Assembly: GCA_009829735.1 (NCBI GenBank)
Contig: CM020620.1
Coordinates: 20,868,020-20,932,019, forward strand
DNA length: 64,000 bases
Direction of reading: 5' to 3'
From: Pyropia yezoensis
Taxonomy: Eukaryota > Rhodophyta > Bangiophyceae > Bangiales > Bangiaceae
In this document: positions 42,394-53,543 of the stretch, one piece after another
Layout: every line of letters starts with the position of its first letter
Position numbering within the stretch: position 1 is the first letter of the stretch
Translations under genes and position numbers: made by a program
Notes under the pieces: model-generated
Databases searched by the model: none
What the model saw: the letters and a program-made list of their open reading frames with translations, nothing else
Told to the model about the DNA's origin: nothing

Positions 42394-43684
42394 GCGCGAA
42401 CGAGCAAACAAGGGGGTAGCGGGACGACGCGGGCAAGTGGGGAGAAGAGGGCTGCGTGTAGGGACTGTTGCTTTGATCGTTTCCGCCACCTGGTCATCTG
42501 CAGATGTCTCAAGACACTCTAGAAACTGGGAAAATATGCACGAAAGGTCTGCGCCAAATGTAAGCCCAGTCAGGCAGCCTGTACCACGGAGGCATCGGCA
42601 GCCTGGAAAGGTCCATCCTCAGTTATGTATGATAAGCCAGACGATTTAAAAATAGGTGAACCTCTCGATGAGCATGACCTAAGTGTACGCGGATTGGAGC
42701 AAAACAACCTGGACCTGAGATCGCGTCCTTGTCAGGACAGCGCGAGAGGTACCTTTACAACAGTGCACCACACGGCGACTGTCGAGGCCACGGCGTGCGG
42801 CTTCACCGTGGGCAGGCAGCGGTGGCAGGGCTTTCTAATCGAAAACTGCATGACGGCCGCGCGCTCGCCAGTCAGCTCCAGTACACATGTCCTTCCCACC
42901 TGGGTCGGTGACGCCCCCACCTGTCAACCTGGTCAGGACTCACGGAAACCTTGTCAGTGCCCGTTCCTCGACTGCCTCCTCCAGCAACCCCCCTTCCTTC
43001 AATCAACTCCCCATGTTGGTCCAACGTCCTATACTGTTCTTGGGGCTCCGTCGCCTCGCCCCACTTGCCCCCCGTTCCGACGCTGATGGGCGCGATGGCA
43101 ATGAAAAGCTCTCCCCCGCGTCTCAGCCGGAACTCAGCGACTCTCTCCTCAATCATTTTACCTATCCATCCCGGCCGGATCCCCCCACATGCTTCCTGTC
43201 AAGCTCCCCTCGCATCCTTAAAACTTCCGCGTCGCCCACCAGCCTTCCCTAGCTGTCTTCCTGCGTAACAACCTGGTCAGAAATTGCACAAAAACCTTGT
43301 CAGTACCCGTGTTGGTCATCCTCCTCGACTGCCTCCTCCAGCAACCCCGCTGCCTTCAATCAACCCCCCGTGTTGGTCCAACGTCCTATACTGCACTTGA
43401 GGCTCCGTCGCCTCGCCCCACTTGCCCCGCGTTCTGACGCTGATGGGCGCGATGACAATGAAAAGCTCTCCCCCGCGTCTCAGCTGAGACGTCAGCGACT
43501 CTCTCCTCGAACCGTCTGCCCATCCGTCCCGGCCGGCCTCTCCCACCTGCTAAAAGCTCATCTCACGACCTTGAACGTTGCGCGTTGCCCAGCATCCTTG
43601 TCTTCCCGCGTTGGTCCATCTTCCATCACCCTCTCCCACCCGCCCTTTCATCCCCGCCCCCTTCTCCACTAATCTTCTCTCCGG
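42394..43684. other. Spacer between haloperoxidase and LITAF genes
   Basis: The first 500 bases are of mixed composition, with nothing recognised. The rest is a tandem duplication (listed separately) that runs up to the LITAF-domain gene and is probably part of its promoter region. No RNA gene is recognised. Confidence 0.45.
42930..43560. repeat. Diverged tandem duplication, period about 357 bp
   Basis: The stretch from GGTCAGGACTCACGG (about 42930) to about 43190 recurs from about 43276 to 43545. Blocks such as TGTTGGTCCAACGTCCTATA (43014 and 43371) and CGATG.CAATGAAAAGCTCT are nearly identical. Identity is highest in the middle and indels accumulate at the edges. Both copies are pyrimidine-rich on the plus strand and lie directly upstream of the gene at 43685. 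Confidence 0.8.
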
Positions 43685-44086
43685 ATGGCTGGGGGCGTGC
43701 CCCCCCCCCCCGGGTATGGACCAGCGAGCGCCCCTTTTGTTGGCACCACCACGATGCCCGTGTATGGCGCGGCGGGCGTCCCACCCGTTTTCACCCCCCC
43801 CCCCCCCGTGTACGTAGCGTACCCAGCCGCTCCGGCCCCCGCCGCCCCCGCGCGGCCGCTGCCGGCGGTGTGGACAGCGCACCCCGAGAGGGTCACCTGC
43901 CCCGGCTGCGGCACCACCGTCTCGTCGGGGGTGGACGTCAACACTTGCACGGTGGGCAACTGGGCGATTTTCTTCTTCACTGGCTTCTGGTGCGTCTTCA
44001 TCCCCGGCTCTTTGGACTGTGCGAGTGACATCACTCACCGGTGCCCCAACTGTGCTTACTCACTGGGCGGCAAGAGCTCGTGTTGA
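43685..44086 (+). CDS. LITAF/SIMPLE-domain zinc-ribbon membrane protein
   Basis: Intronless, 133 residues. Residues 1-62 are Pro/Ala/Gly-rich and include PPPPVY (38-43), a PPxY motif of the sort that recruits WW-domain ubiquitin ligases. Residues 70-123 form a LITAF domain: a CPGC knuckle (Cys72, Cys75), an amphipathic to hydrophobic helix (about 89-109, NWAIFFFTGFWCVFIPG) and a closing HRCPNC knuckle (Cys120, Cys123). The four Cys bind one zinc, and the helix inserts as a hairpin into the cytosolic face of late endosomal or lysosomal membranes. Animal relatives act in endosomal sorting and protein turnover; roles in algae are unknown. Length and layout match the family well. Confidence 0.88.
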   Translation: MAGGVPPPPGYGPASAPFVGTTTMPVYGAAGVPPVFTPPPPVYVAYPAAPAPAAPARPLPAVWTAHPERVTCPGCGTTVSSGVDVNTCTVGNWAIFFFTGFWCVFIPGSLDCASDITHRCPNCAYSLGGKSSC

Positions 44087-45239
44087 GGTGCGGTCGGCTC
44101 GACGGGGGGGGGGCGGCCGTCGGATGTCTCCCTGCATGGATTGGCTCGGTCAAGCGGCAAGGCTCCAGGGGGGGGTGACCGCCGGGGAAGTTGAGTTTGA
44201 CTGTATGTAGAGCAGATGGACAGGGGCAATGGGTAGCGGGAGGGTGGCGCCCGCGACCGCCCTCGCAGGGATGGCTCGCCGGCGTACCTGACTGGAGAGG
44301 CACTCCGATTGAATTTGATACAGCCTGTTTGGGTTGCCGTTGAGCCGCCCGCTGCCTTTTTCATTCATCTCTGTGCCATCCCCTTGCCTCGTGGTCTGCT
44401 TCTTGCATCGTGGTCTTCCCTTTGCCACTTGGTTCTCCCCTTGCCTCGTAGTCTCCCCCCCACTGTAGGCCCATGCATCTCTCCACCGGGGCACCCTCCC
44501 CGATCGGCATGAGGTTTATCTTCATTGGGCGGCCGCCTATTACAGCGGGCAGGCCGCGCTGTAAAGCTAGGGAACGTGCCTCCGCGCCACCCCCCGCGCG
44601 GCCTGCCCGTTTTCCCTCCCCGCTCTCACCACCGCCCGCCGCCGTCACCCCCCGCGTCTGTAGCCGGGGGCTGGCTGGCATCCCAGTGACAGCGGGGCGA
44701 CGAGACAATGCGCGGGGCGGGCGAGGCGGCGTCTGCGCCACGGTCCATCCACCCACCCGGCGCGTTGGCGTTTTTTCAGTGGGGGACGAGGAGGGAGGTA
44801 GGGGGGCCACTTCAATTGGTTGCGCGGGTCCTGCATCTGGCTGCGTTCTGGAGGGGGGGGCATCAGCCGACAGCCCTTGCGTGTCGCGGGGCCCGCAGCT
44901 GATCCCATCTGGGGGGGGGGGGGGCTGCCGAGGCCGTCGGGGACGTTGGGGACCGCAACCGGGCGCCCGTGCCCGTGGTGGGGGCCACGTGCGGTTCAAC
45001 CGGAAGTTGCAGCTGGCGCCCGTCGCGCGACGCGACGAGACGGGCCACACCGCGCCGTGGTTGTCACGCCCAGCTGACGCTGCTCCCGACGCTGTGCTCG
45101 GTGCCGTGCGTGTCACTGCCTCGCTCGGCTCGCCGTTCCACCCCCTTCCGCTGCCGTTCTTGCCCATCGCTGCGCACCTTTGTCAGCCAACGCTGCCTCC
45201 TCCACCCCCCCTACCCCCCCACCTCCTGTCGTCGTCGCC
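44087..45239. other. Spacer upstream of the FBPase-like gene
   Basis: No gene supported. The first 350 bases should hold the LITAF 3' UTR. Around 44370-44460 there are four imperfect CTTGCCTCGTGGTCT-like repeats. The rest is GC-rich with runs of G. No transit-peptide exon for the downstream gene is recognisable. Confidence 0.4.
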
Positions 45240-46496
45240 ATGGACGCCACCGCCCAGGCCGCGGAGGGCGCCAGCGGCACCACCCTCATCTCCCACCTGC
45301 TTGAGTCCCTGACCAAGCGGTCCAACTACCTGGAGGAGGGGGTCATCCACACCAACGTGGATTCGGCCGTGTCGGATGGGGACTCCCTGTCGGACCTGGT
45401 GACGCTCCTGTCGTCCATCACGCTGGCGGTCAAGACGGTCGGCTCTATGGTCCGCCGGCTGGGCCTTCCTGGAAGCGAGGCGCGCAGCGTCAATGACATC
45501 AACAGGATTGCCAACGAGACGTGGATTCGGGAGCTCACCTCCTCGGACGCGTGCTGCGTGCTCGTGTCGGAGGACCTCGCCGACCCGGTGGTTCTCGACT
45601 CCCCGCACCGGGGCACCTACGCGGTGGTGTTTGACCCGCTGACGGGCCTGGCGGACCCTCCGGCGCAGGATATGGGCGCTATCTTTGGCGTCTTTCGGCA
45701 GCTGACCAACGAGACCAAGCCGGGGGTGGAGGACGTGTTGCAGCCGGCGCGCAACCTGGTGGCCGCCGGCTACGCTGTCTATGGCGCCGCTACGATGATG
45801 GTGCTGTCGTACGGTGCGGGCGTCGACGGCTTTACGCTCGACCCGACGCTGTCTGAGTTTATTCTCACCCACGAGAACATGCGGGTGCCCTACTCGGGCC
45901 GCATCTACGCCATCAACGAGGGCTTTGCGTCGACGATGGACCCCAAGGCGCAGACCATGTTGCGGGCACTCAAGGACGAGCCCGCCCTCGACGGCTCGAC
46001 CCGCACGTGCCGGTACATTGGATCCATGGTACCCGAGCTCCACCGCACCATCATCCGGGGCGGCGTCTACATCTACCCCGCCCACGCGGAGCGTCCGCAG
46101 GGGCGCCTCAAGCTGCTCTACGAGGCGGGCCCGCTGGCCTTTATCATTGAAAAGGCGGGTGGCCAGGCGAGCACCGGCACCCGCGCCATCCTCGACATCC
46201 AGCCCGAGAGCGTGCACCACAGGGTAGAGTGCTACATGGGCTCAGAGGACGACATCAACCTGTGCACATCGCACTTCCGCACCGCCCCCTGGGGCCGTGG
46301 CCCATCTGCCGACCCCATGTACTCCCTCCGCCGCAGCCGCAGCATTGACGCGAGCATGCGTGTGTCGCTCGAGGCGGGGCTTGACGTGGCCGCCAGGTCG
46401 GGGACGGGCACGCTGGCGGGCTCCCCAAAGAAGATGGCCGCCGGGCTCGGCGGGGAAGAGGACGGCTTTGTCTGCGCCTACCTTCCTGTGCTTTGA
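45240..46496 (+). CDS. Fructose-1,6-bisphosphatase-like protein lacking the metal-binding motif
   Basis: Intronless, 418 residues from the ATG in GTCGCCATGGAC. Family landmarks over the whole length identify class I FBPase: LVSEDL (108-113), HENMRVPYSGRIYAINEGF (211-229), RYIGSMVPELHRTI (258-271), GGVYIYPA (274-281), LKLLYEAGPLAFIIEKAGG (290-308) and the final GSEDD turn. The catalytic metal loop, however, reads FDPLTGLADP (131-140) where active enzymes have FDPLDGSSN. The first Asp (132) and Glu295 are kept, but the second metal Asp is Thr135, the following Ser-Ser is Leu-Ala, and the loop is one residue shorter. The Lys that binds the sugar phosphate is Arg289. The Asp-rich N-terminal metal loop is also rearranged (VNDINRIANET). 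Catalysis of fructose-1,6-bisphosphate hydrolysis is therefore doubtful; a regulatory or sugar-phosphate-binding role is inference. There is no plastid redox-loop Cys pattern and no clear transit peptide. The last 70 residues are a low-complexity tail. Confidence 0.85.
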   Translation: MDATAQAAEGASGTTLISHLLESLTKRSNYLEEGVIHTNVDSAVSDGDSLSDLVTLLSSITLAVKTVGSMVRRLGLPGSEARSVNDINRIANETWIRELTSSDACCVLVSEDLADPVVLDSPHRGTYAVVFDPLTGLADPPAQDMGAIFGVFRQLTNETKPGVEDVLQPARNLVAAGYAVYGAATMMVLSYGAGVDGFTLDPTLSEFILTHENMRVPYSGRIYAINEGFASTMDPKAQTMLRALKDEPALDGSTRTCRYIGSMVPELHRTIIRGGVYIYPAHAERPQGRLKLLYEAGPLAFIIEKAGGQASTGTRAILDIQPESVHHRVECYMGSEDDINLCTSHFRTAPWGRGPSADPMYSLRRSRSIDASMRVSLEAGLDVAARSGTGTLAGSPKKMAAGLGGEEDGFVCAYLPVL

Positions 46497-47444
46497 GCTC
46501 CTTGCCGTGGCGGGGGGCGTCGGGCGGAGCGCGGGCAGACGTTGGCCAGGGGATGCGGCGTGCGGGCAGACGTTGGCCAGGGGGTGCGGCGCGCGGTGGC
46601 GCGGCGGTGGCGCCCCCACGAGTCCGCGATGGGGTGTTGGGGCAGCTAGCGTGGACCTCTTTTGGCGGGTGGGCGCCGTGGGATGGCGGTCTGGCAGAGT
46701 GGAGGCTTGCAGTGGTGCGGCACCTGCGCGTGGGTTGTGGTTAGGACGCGATTTTTTTTGTTGTTGTTTCAAGTGGTGGCCGGCTGGGCAACGCGTGCAG
46801 ATGGCGGTGGAAGCGCTCACGTAACAGCAGTCGCTGCGCGGCCAGGCGCGGTCCCCGCTTCATCGGTCCAGGAGCGATCACGCAGGTGATGCCAGCGGCG
46901 GGAGTTCCCGGTCGACGCGGTTGCTAAAAACAAGGTTACTCAGTCACGGGTCATGATCACTGTCGCAGGTCACGCGTTGCCCCCTCACCGTACGCTCCCA
47001 CCCGCCAACCCCCCCCAAAAACAAAAACAATACAACAGGATGCGCCGTACGAAGGGAGGCGCACAGACAGTCACATCAAAACAGCAAGCACATCCAAAAG
47101 AAAAAAAATGCCTTGGCGGCCGCGGCTCCCCACCCTTTCCCCTCCTGCGGGATGAGACGCCCCGTCCAATGGAGCAGTGCCGGCGGCCACGCCACCACCG
47201 TGTGGCCACTGATGCAACGGGCGGCGCCCCCAGCCGCTCCCCGCTCGTCGCCCGCCGATTGGGCGTGCTGTATGTACATGGCCCTGCCGTGGGCAACGGC
47301 CAGAGGCCGCGTCCGTCCCGCCGCAGCACGGGTGCCGGGGGGGGCGGTTCGTCGCGGTGTCTGGACCACAGATGCAATGGCGGCAGCGGCGGCGACGGCG
47401 GCAGCGGCAGCCGCGGCGGTCACTACCCACCCAGCCGACCCCTG
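46497..47444. other. Convergent intergenic region (FBPase-like + / ABCG -)
   Basis: This region holds the 3' ends of two convergent genes. It includes a 31-bp tandem duplication at 46531-46592 (GCGGGCAGACGTTGGCCAGG twice) and an A-rich stretch near 47020-47110. No gene is supported; frames here are GC-driven shadows. Confidence 0.45.
46531..46592. repeat. 31-bp tandem duplication
   Basis: GCGGGCAGACGTTGGCCAGG occurs at 46531 and again at 46562, with nearly identical 3' extensions (GGATGCGGCG and GGGTGCGGCG). Confidence 0.8.
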
Positions 47445-50400
47445 TCACACCGCCACCCTGCGGCTGGGCTTGTGGGTCACGTGGAGCCACTTGAGGCTGC
47501 AGTAGGCAGCAACGCGAAAGAGGGCAATCCACAGCAGCAGCACGCCGACGTTGCCCGCCACGCCCAGCCCGTCGTCCACCTCCCGCGCGCGGTAGATGGC
47601 GGCGGCAGTGACGGGGCAGACGCGGTCACCGGGGGTGCCGGGGAGGCCCCCCGAGTAGATGGTCGGCACCGCGGCACAGGGAAAGGTGCGTCCTTGCACC
47701 TCTGTGATTACCATAGCTTCAAATCCATACTGGGGGGGGCAGCAATGGGCGGAGGAGTGGATAGGGGGGGGTGGGGGGGGGGGAGGGACAGGATTCCAAA
47801 CCACCACGTAAACATAGGCAAAACGTCCAGAGTGTCGGGACACACCCGCATGTATGTACATACAGCCACGTTAGTGACATTCGCCCGCGCCCACAGGCGC
47901 TTCAAGCCTCCATGCGCCACCGCTCCCACCCCCCGATGGTCGCTATCGACTTCTCGCCCGTCCGCCACCCACGCACCCTCCCTGCCCCCCCACAGCCGGC
48001 ACCCTCTCTCTGAACATACCTTGATAAAGCTAAAGGTCTTCACCCACGCAATCCACCCCGGCAGCGTATTGTTGTTGACATAGTAACCGCCGGCGAGGAG
48101 CGCGAGCAGCACGGTGAGGCTGCCGAGCACCTGTGCCAGCTTGACGTTTCGCACCGACGCCGACACAAACAGCCCAATTGACTGGGCGGTGAGGACGATG
48201 AGCGCCAGGATAAACAGGTGGAGGGCAAACGCGCCCGCCGACGAGCGGAGGCCCGCCATCCAGTAGGCCACGATCGAAAAGAGGGCGGGGTAGAGGAGCT
48301 CCACCGGCGTCTCGACGGTGGTCTTGGCCACAAAAAACGCCGACAGCCGGTACGCCCCCGACGAGCGCTCCTTGTGGAGGACCGGCCCCTCGGCGGGCAT
48401 AAACGAAAAGATGGCGGAAAACATGGGGATGAAGGAAAAGAAGACGCAGATGAAGAAGAGGATGGACACCCGCTCATCGAGCGTGCGTTCCGTCTGCTCC
48501 AGCTGGAACCACATGATGCCGACGAGGAAGGCAACCGCCACAATCTGAAACATCTGCACCCACTCGAGTACCTCCCCACGCCGCTGGATGGCAGACCGAC
48601 CGCCCAGCACCACCGCCTGGGTCCACCAGCCGACGGGGTACTTGCGTGGCTCCTCCCGCACGCCGGGCGTCCGCACCCGCTTCCGCACCGACCGCGCCGC
48701 GCCGGCGGCGGTGGTGGCCAGCAGGCCACCCCCACCGGCCCCCCCCGGCCCGACCGCGGCGGCGGTGGCGGCGGGCGACGACTCGGCCGCAGCAGCAGCG
48801 GCAGCGGCCGCAGCGGCAGTCGCCACCGCCGCCGCCACCGCTGACGCGCCGTCCCCCGCGGCCTCGCGGGCGGCCCAGGCGGCTTCGAGCTGCCGCGTCA
48901 CCGGCTGGGAGCCGTCGGGGGCAGCGTCGGTGAGGAGCTGGAGGAAAAAGTCGCACGGGTTGTAGTGGGGCGGGCACGGCAGGCCCAGCGACGCAAAGTG
49001 GGGGAGTGCCCCCTCCGCGGGCCCGCTGTACACGACGCGCCCCGACGACAGGAGCATGATGTTGTCAAAGAGGGCGAGCATCTGGGAGGATGGCTGGTGG
49101 AGGGTGGTGATGATGGTGCGCCCTTCGTCAGCGAGCGCCCGCAGCAGCCGCACGACGGTGAGGGCAGTCGCCGAGTCGAGGCCGCTGGTTGGCTCTGCAA
49201 GCAGAAAAGGAGGAGGGGGGGGGGGGGGGGGGGCACGGGCAGACAGAGTCATCCACCAAGATGCGCGGTCATATCGGCGCAAGTAGAGGAGTAGGCAGCC
49301 ATCGGATGTGTGTGAGTTGGGGTCTTCTTCCACGGGCACGCCCGCCGCTGTCACCGCCGCCACCGTCTCCCACCCACGCTGCACGGCATGCAACACCGCC
49401 AGTCGGGCAGGGGTGCTCCTCCTCCCTCTTCGCAGTCTCCCACTCCCACCCCCCCCCCTCCCCCCCCCTCCCCCTCCCCCCCGCCCCTCCCCAACCCCCA
49501 TACCGTCCAGCAGCAGCGTCGACGGGTCGGTCAGCAGCTCATTCGCAATGTTCACGCGCTTCCGCTCCCCCCCCGAAACGCCCTTGACCACCACCCCGTC
49601 GCCCATGAGGGTATCCGCACACCCCTCGAGGCGCAGCTGGGCCAGCACCCCCGCCACCCGCGCCTCCCGCTCTGCCCGGCTGGCGCCGCGTATCCGCAGG
49701 CGGGCGGTAAAGCGGAGCGTCTCGGCCACGGTCAGGCGGGGCGAAAAGATGTCGGCCTGCATGCAGTAGGCGAGCTGCCGCCGCAGCCGGCGCCCGCGGG
49801 GGGCGCCCGCAAAGGTCATGGTGCCGCCCGACGGGCCATACTGTGAGCGCCCGGCGAGGAGGTTGAGGAGGGACGTCTTGCCGGCGCCCGACGGGCCGAG
49901 CAGGACGGTGAGCTGGCCGGCGGGCGCCACCCCCGACACCCCGTGGAGGATGCGGTTGGTGTTGGGGGCGCGGGGGGGGGTGCCGGTGGGCGCCCTGGCG
50001 GCGGCTGTGGCGGCGGTGGCCGTGCCGGTGGCCGCGTCCCCGCCGCCCACGCCGTTTGGCGCGGCAGCACCGTCGGCGGCGGGCGTCTTCATCGCCAGTG
50101 GCCGTGAGGAGCCAGACGATGACCCAGACGACACGCCCGATGACAGGCCGCTATCATCCCCCTTGGCCGTGAGGTCTGCCGGCACAGCAACCGGCGTCGC
50201 CCCGTTAGCCATGTGGGTTGGCAGCAGCGGCCCCCTCCCGGCGGGGGGGCTCCCACCGCCCCCGTCCCCATTGCCGCCGCCGCCGCCGCCACCGCTGCCG
50301 CGGCCCGTAAGGGCCGCCAGCCACGCGCGCGCGCGGGCGGCGGGGGAGGTGGTACTGGCAGGGCTGACGGGCACGTCGTACGACAGTCCCGACCATGAAA

Positions 50401-50482
50401 CGCCGGCCATGGTCGCGGCGTCTGGGGTGGGGGGGGCAGGGACAAGAGGGGGGGGCGCGGGGGGGAGCGCCGGGGAGTCCAT
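47445..50482 (-). CDS. ABCG-subfamily half-transporter (three exons)
   Basis: The exons deduced are 50482-49504, 49194-48020 and 47729-47445. Introns have borders GACG|GTATGG..GCAG|AGCC (309 nt, phase 1) and AAG|GTATGT..CCCAG|TATGG (290 nt, phase 0), giving about 812 residues. Residues 1-175 are low complexity. The ATP-binding domain follows: Walker A GPSGAGKT (196-203), signature VSGGERKR (302-309), Walker B LLLD-E (Asp326, Glu327 rebuilt across intron 1), then PTSGLDSATA and the switch His359 in TLHQPSS. The C-terminal half has the ABC2 membrane domain with about six helices (for example SILFFICVFFSFIPMFSAIF) and the ABCG-specific YGFEAM..E..G..F.C motif at the start of exon 3, ending in a last helix, VGVLLLWIALFRVAAYCSL. 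As a half-transporter it must dimerise. Substrates in this family are lipids, sterols or xenobiotics. Start chosen at GCCACCATGGAC; another ATG lies at codon 25. Confidence 0.9.
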
Positions 50483-53400
50483 GGTGGCCGCCTCCACGAG
50501 GAAAGGTGCAAGGTGTAGGCCAGACGAAAGGGAGTAAGGGGGGGGGGGGGGGATGCAGACGGGAGGGGGAGGGATAAGTGAGCGGATGAGAGGACGGGGC
50601 AAGAGGGCGGACGCTGGTGGCGGTGACTGGGACGACCACAGCGACGGGAATGAAGGGGTGCCGCCCTCCCCGCGACCAGCGACAGCGACGGCGAGCGTGG
50701 TGGAGGGGGCGAGCTGGGCGAGTTGGGGCAGAGGGGGAGACTGAACTGCTCGCTACGGATGTGGACACCCGCCCGCCCGCCTCCCCACCAGCTTGGCGGC
50801 GGCGGCGGCGGTGGCGGCGGAGCGTGCCAGCGCTGCTGACGGGCCGGCCAGCAGCGCTGGCAGAGGCGACGGCCGGCCGGCCGGCCGGCCTGCCACGTGC
50901 GGTCGCGGCGGGACGGACGCACCCGTCTGCTACGGCCATCTGTGGCCACAAACGGCGGGCGGGGCGGGGTGTGGAATGTCGACGATTCATCGTATCAGGG
51001 GGGCGGGGGGGTGGCATCTGTAGAGGGTTGCACGCGTCTGACGGGCGTGGCTGCCCGCCTCCACCCGCTCCTTCCATCCATTCCAAACCCTGCGGGGCAC
51101 GCCCCTCCCCTCCCACCCCCCGCCCCCCCCCGCCCCTCCCTCTTCAAGCCAATCCCCCGGCCGGTCCCGGGCCCCGTTGCCGGGATCGGGACGCCAGTGG
51201 GCGGCGGGTGTGGAAGCAGAGGCGGTGGATAGGAATGAGGGGGGGGGGGGGGGGTGGTGGCGGGCGGCTGGGGGGGCGGGCGGCGGGCGGGCGAGTACGA
51301 GACCCCTGTTGTACGCACGTCCTTGGCAGTGGCGGGCGCCTGCGTGGCGCGGCACGTGGGCTCAGACCGCCGGCGAGGCGGCGGTGGCGTCCATACAGCC
51401 CAATCGCGGCAAGGTCGGATGGCAACGAATATTGTGGGTGAGGTGCGGAGAGGGGGGGGGGGGGGGCGGGGGGGGGGAGGGGGGGGGGAGGGGGGGAGGG
51501 GGTGGCGCTGTCTGGCGGCGCGGCGCCCACCCGCGGCTGTCTGGCGCCACGCATCTCCCATTGTCGTGCGGCACTGGCTGGGGTCCCGACCGGGGGGGGG
51601 GGACTGTGATCAAGTCCTCACCCATTGGGTGGGGGGCCGCCGGCGTCAGCACGGCTGCGGCCACAGCCTTGCGAGCTCGTCCCTCCATCCGACGCCCATT
51701 GGCCCCAGCCCCGAGTGGACGCGCCAGCCGGGATCCCGCGGCGCCGTCGACATCGTCTGGGCCCCGGGGCGCGATGACGCTCCCACTGCAACGCACCGGG
51801 GTCTGCTGTAGCCGAGGCTCGACGGTGCCATACACCCTCGTCCCCGCCTCACCCCCCAAGACGAGGTGCCATTCGGGGGTCCCACCCCACCGCCCCGCTT
51901 TGCAGCAGGTGGCTGGGGCACTTGGGGGGCGGGAGGGGGGAGGACGCGCCGCGCCACTATTGCGGGTGTTGCGCGGCGCGCGTGGCCGCGCGTGTCCATG
52001 CCCGCCTCCTTGATAGGCGGCGGGCACACCCCGCCGGCACCCGGCTACAAGGGCAGAACGGGGATTGGGGGAGAAGGTACGCTGCTTCACCTGACCTCCT
52101 GACCTGACCTCCCACTGCACGTGGCCGCGTCGGCGTCTGTGGTGGGGGGGCGTGTCGCCTGCCGGGGAGGGCGCGGCGGCTGGCGGACCAACCGGCGGGG
52201 CCGTGAATCACTCCCGTGTGTACATACATACTGTAACTCCACGGGAGTCGAGCGGCGCGAGTCCGGTGGGGAAAGCCCGCGCCCAGCGATGGCCATCCAA
52301 ACCGGGACGTCCGCCATACCGACCACCGCGCAATGGTCGCATGCCTCTCCCCAGCCGCCGGCGGGTGGAGGTTGAGGTTCCTCGCGGAGTGAAGCAGAGA
52401 GAGGTGGGGGGGATGGGGCGGGGCGTCATGGGAGAGGACGCCCTCGCTTGCCTGGTCCCCCTTTGCCACGCCTCCCTTACAGAGGGGGCGTGGATGCGCG
52501 CTACGCCTGGCGCCCACGCCAACCCCCTGCAATAGCCCCTCATGGTCGGCCGGTTTGCCCTTGCAACCGTAACCTTGTTGGCCACCCCGCCGACCGCCCA
52601 CCTCCCGATCCCGGCGTTCCACACACCTTCCCTGCCGCGCTCGAACAAGAGAGCAAAGTCCTCGTTGCCCCGTAGGCACGCTATGGCCCTGCCGCGGTCG
52701 ATCCTGCCGCGGTCGACCGGCCTCCCCTCCGACCCCGTCTCGCTCACCGCACATTCACCCCTCCCCCCGCAATATCGCGCCCCCTTATCGAAAAAATACC
52801 CTCCGGGGGCAGACGGTCGACGCTGTCCCCTCTGGCCAGGGCCGCGTCCCCGCTCCCCCCTCCACAATCCGGGCACGAGCTGGGTGGATTGAGGTGAGAG
52901 GGGGGATGGACGACAGGCTCACTGCAGCGTGGCCACGTCCTGGCGCAGCGCCACCGCCCGGCTTGGCGCGTCCACCCTGCGCCCCCTCCTTGTACGGTGT
53001 GCGGCTTGCCCCGTACCCTCACAGAGCGGACGCTGGACTGCACGGGTGCTGACCTGGCGGGCAAGCTGCCGCAGGCACTGCCAGCAAAAGCGCGGAAAAG
53101 ATAGGAGAAAAAAAAAGAGGGAGGGACGGTGACGGCCGCCTGGTGTGGCGGACAGACCGCCTCACAAGGAACGACCTCCCAATATACCACCCGCCCCGCC
53201 CCTCCGTCCTACCAGCCGCCCCCTCCGCTCGCAAACACAGTTCCCTCATGTCTGCCTCCGTGCGCGACGCTGAGACGATACGCCGCTCTAACGGGAAGGC
53301 AGAGGACGAGGCTGTGGGGAGAAAGAGGCAGGCGAGCACCTATAGCTATAACAGCCGCCGTCCAACACCGTGGTCACCATGGTGGACAACATCGGTCGCC

Positions 53401-53543
53401 ACCGACACTGGCCCCCTTGGAGCAGGTGAGAACGGCAAGCCGGCTCTGTCCCTTGCTCTGCCGCGAACCCTCCCCTCACCTGCCTGCCATCAAGGGGGAG
53501 GGGGGCGGTGTGGTAGGTCACCGCCAGCGTGCAGCCAAGGGAC
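50483..53543. other. Spacer between kinesin 3' end and ABCG 5' end
   Basis: The part near 50.5 kb is the ABCG promoter and 5' UTR; no TATA box is seen. Between 51.23 and 51.6 kb the plus strand is almost pure G runs with strong G-quadruplex potential. A motif GTGTACATACATACTG (about 52217) resembles TGTATGTACATACAG within ABCG intron 2 (about 47851). Minus-strand frames at 51.96-52.88 kb have somewhat less extreme composition but no recognisable domain. Candidate downstream kinesin exons at 52919-53311 are listed separately. Confidence 0.4.
52919..53311 (-). other. Candidate downstream exons of the kinesin gene
   Basis: The kinesin frame ends at a perfect GTGAGT donor-like site (53549-53544). 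Downstream on the same strand two stretches have strong pyrimidine-rich acceptors and ordinary codon use. One is 53311-53213, after TTTCTCCCCACAG (encoding ...RRIVSASRTEADMREL... before GTAGGA). The other is 53077-52919, after CTTTTGCTGGCAG (encoding CLRQLARQ ... ALRQDVATLQ and a stop). Both peptides look helical. Their phases do not join simply, so at least one boundary or an additional exon is missing from this reading. Confidence 0.3.
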
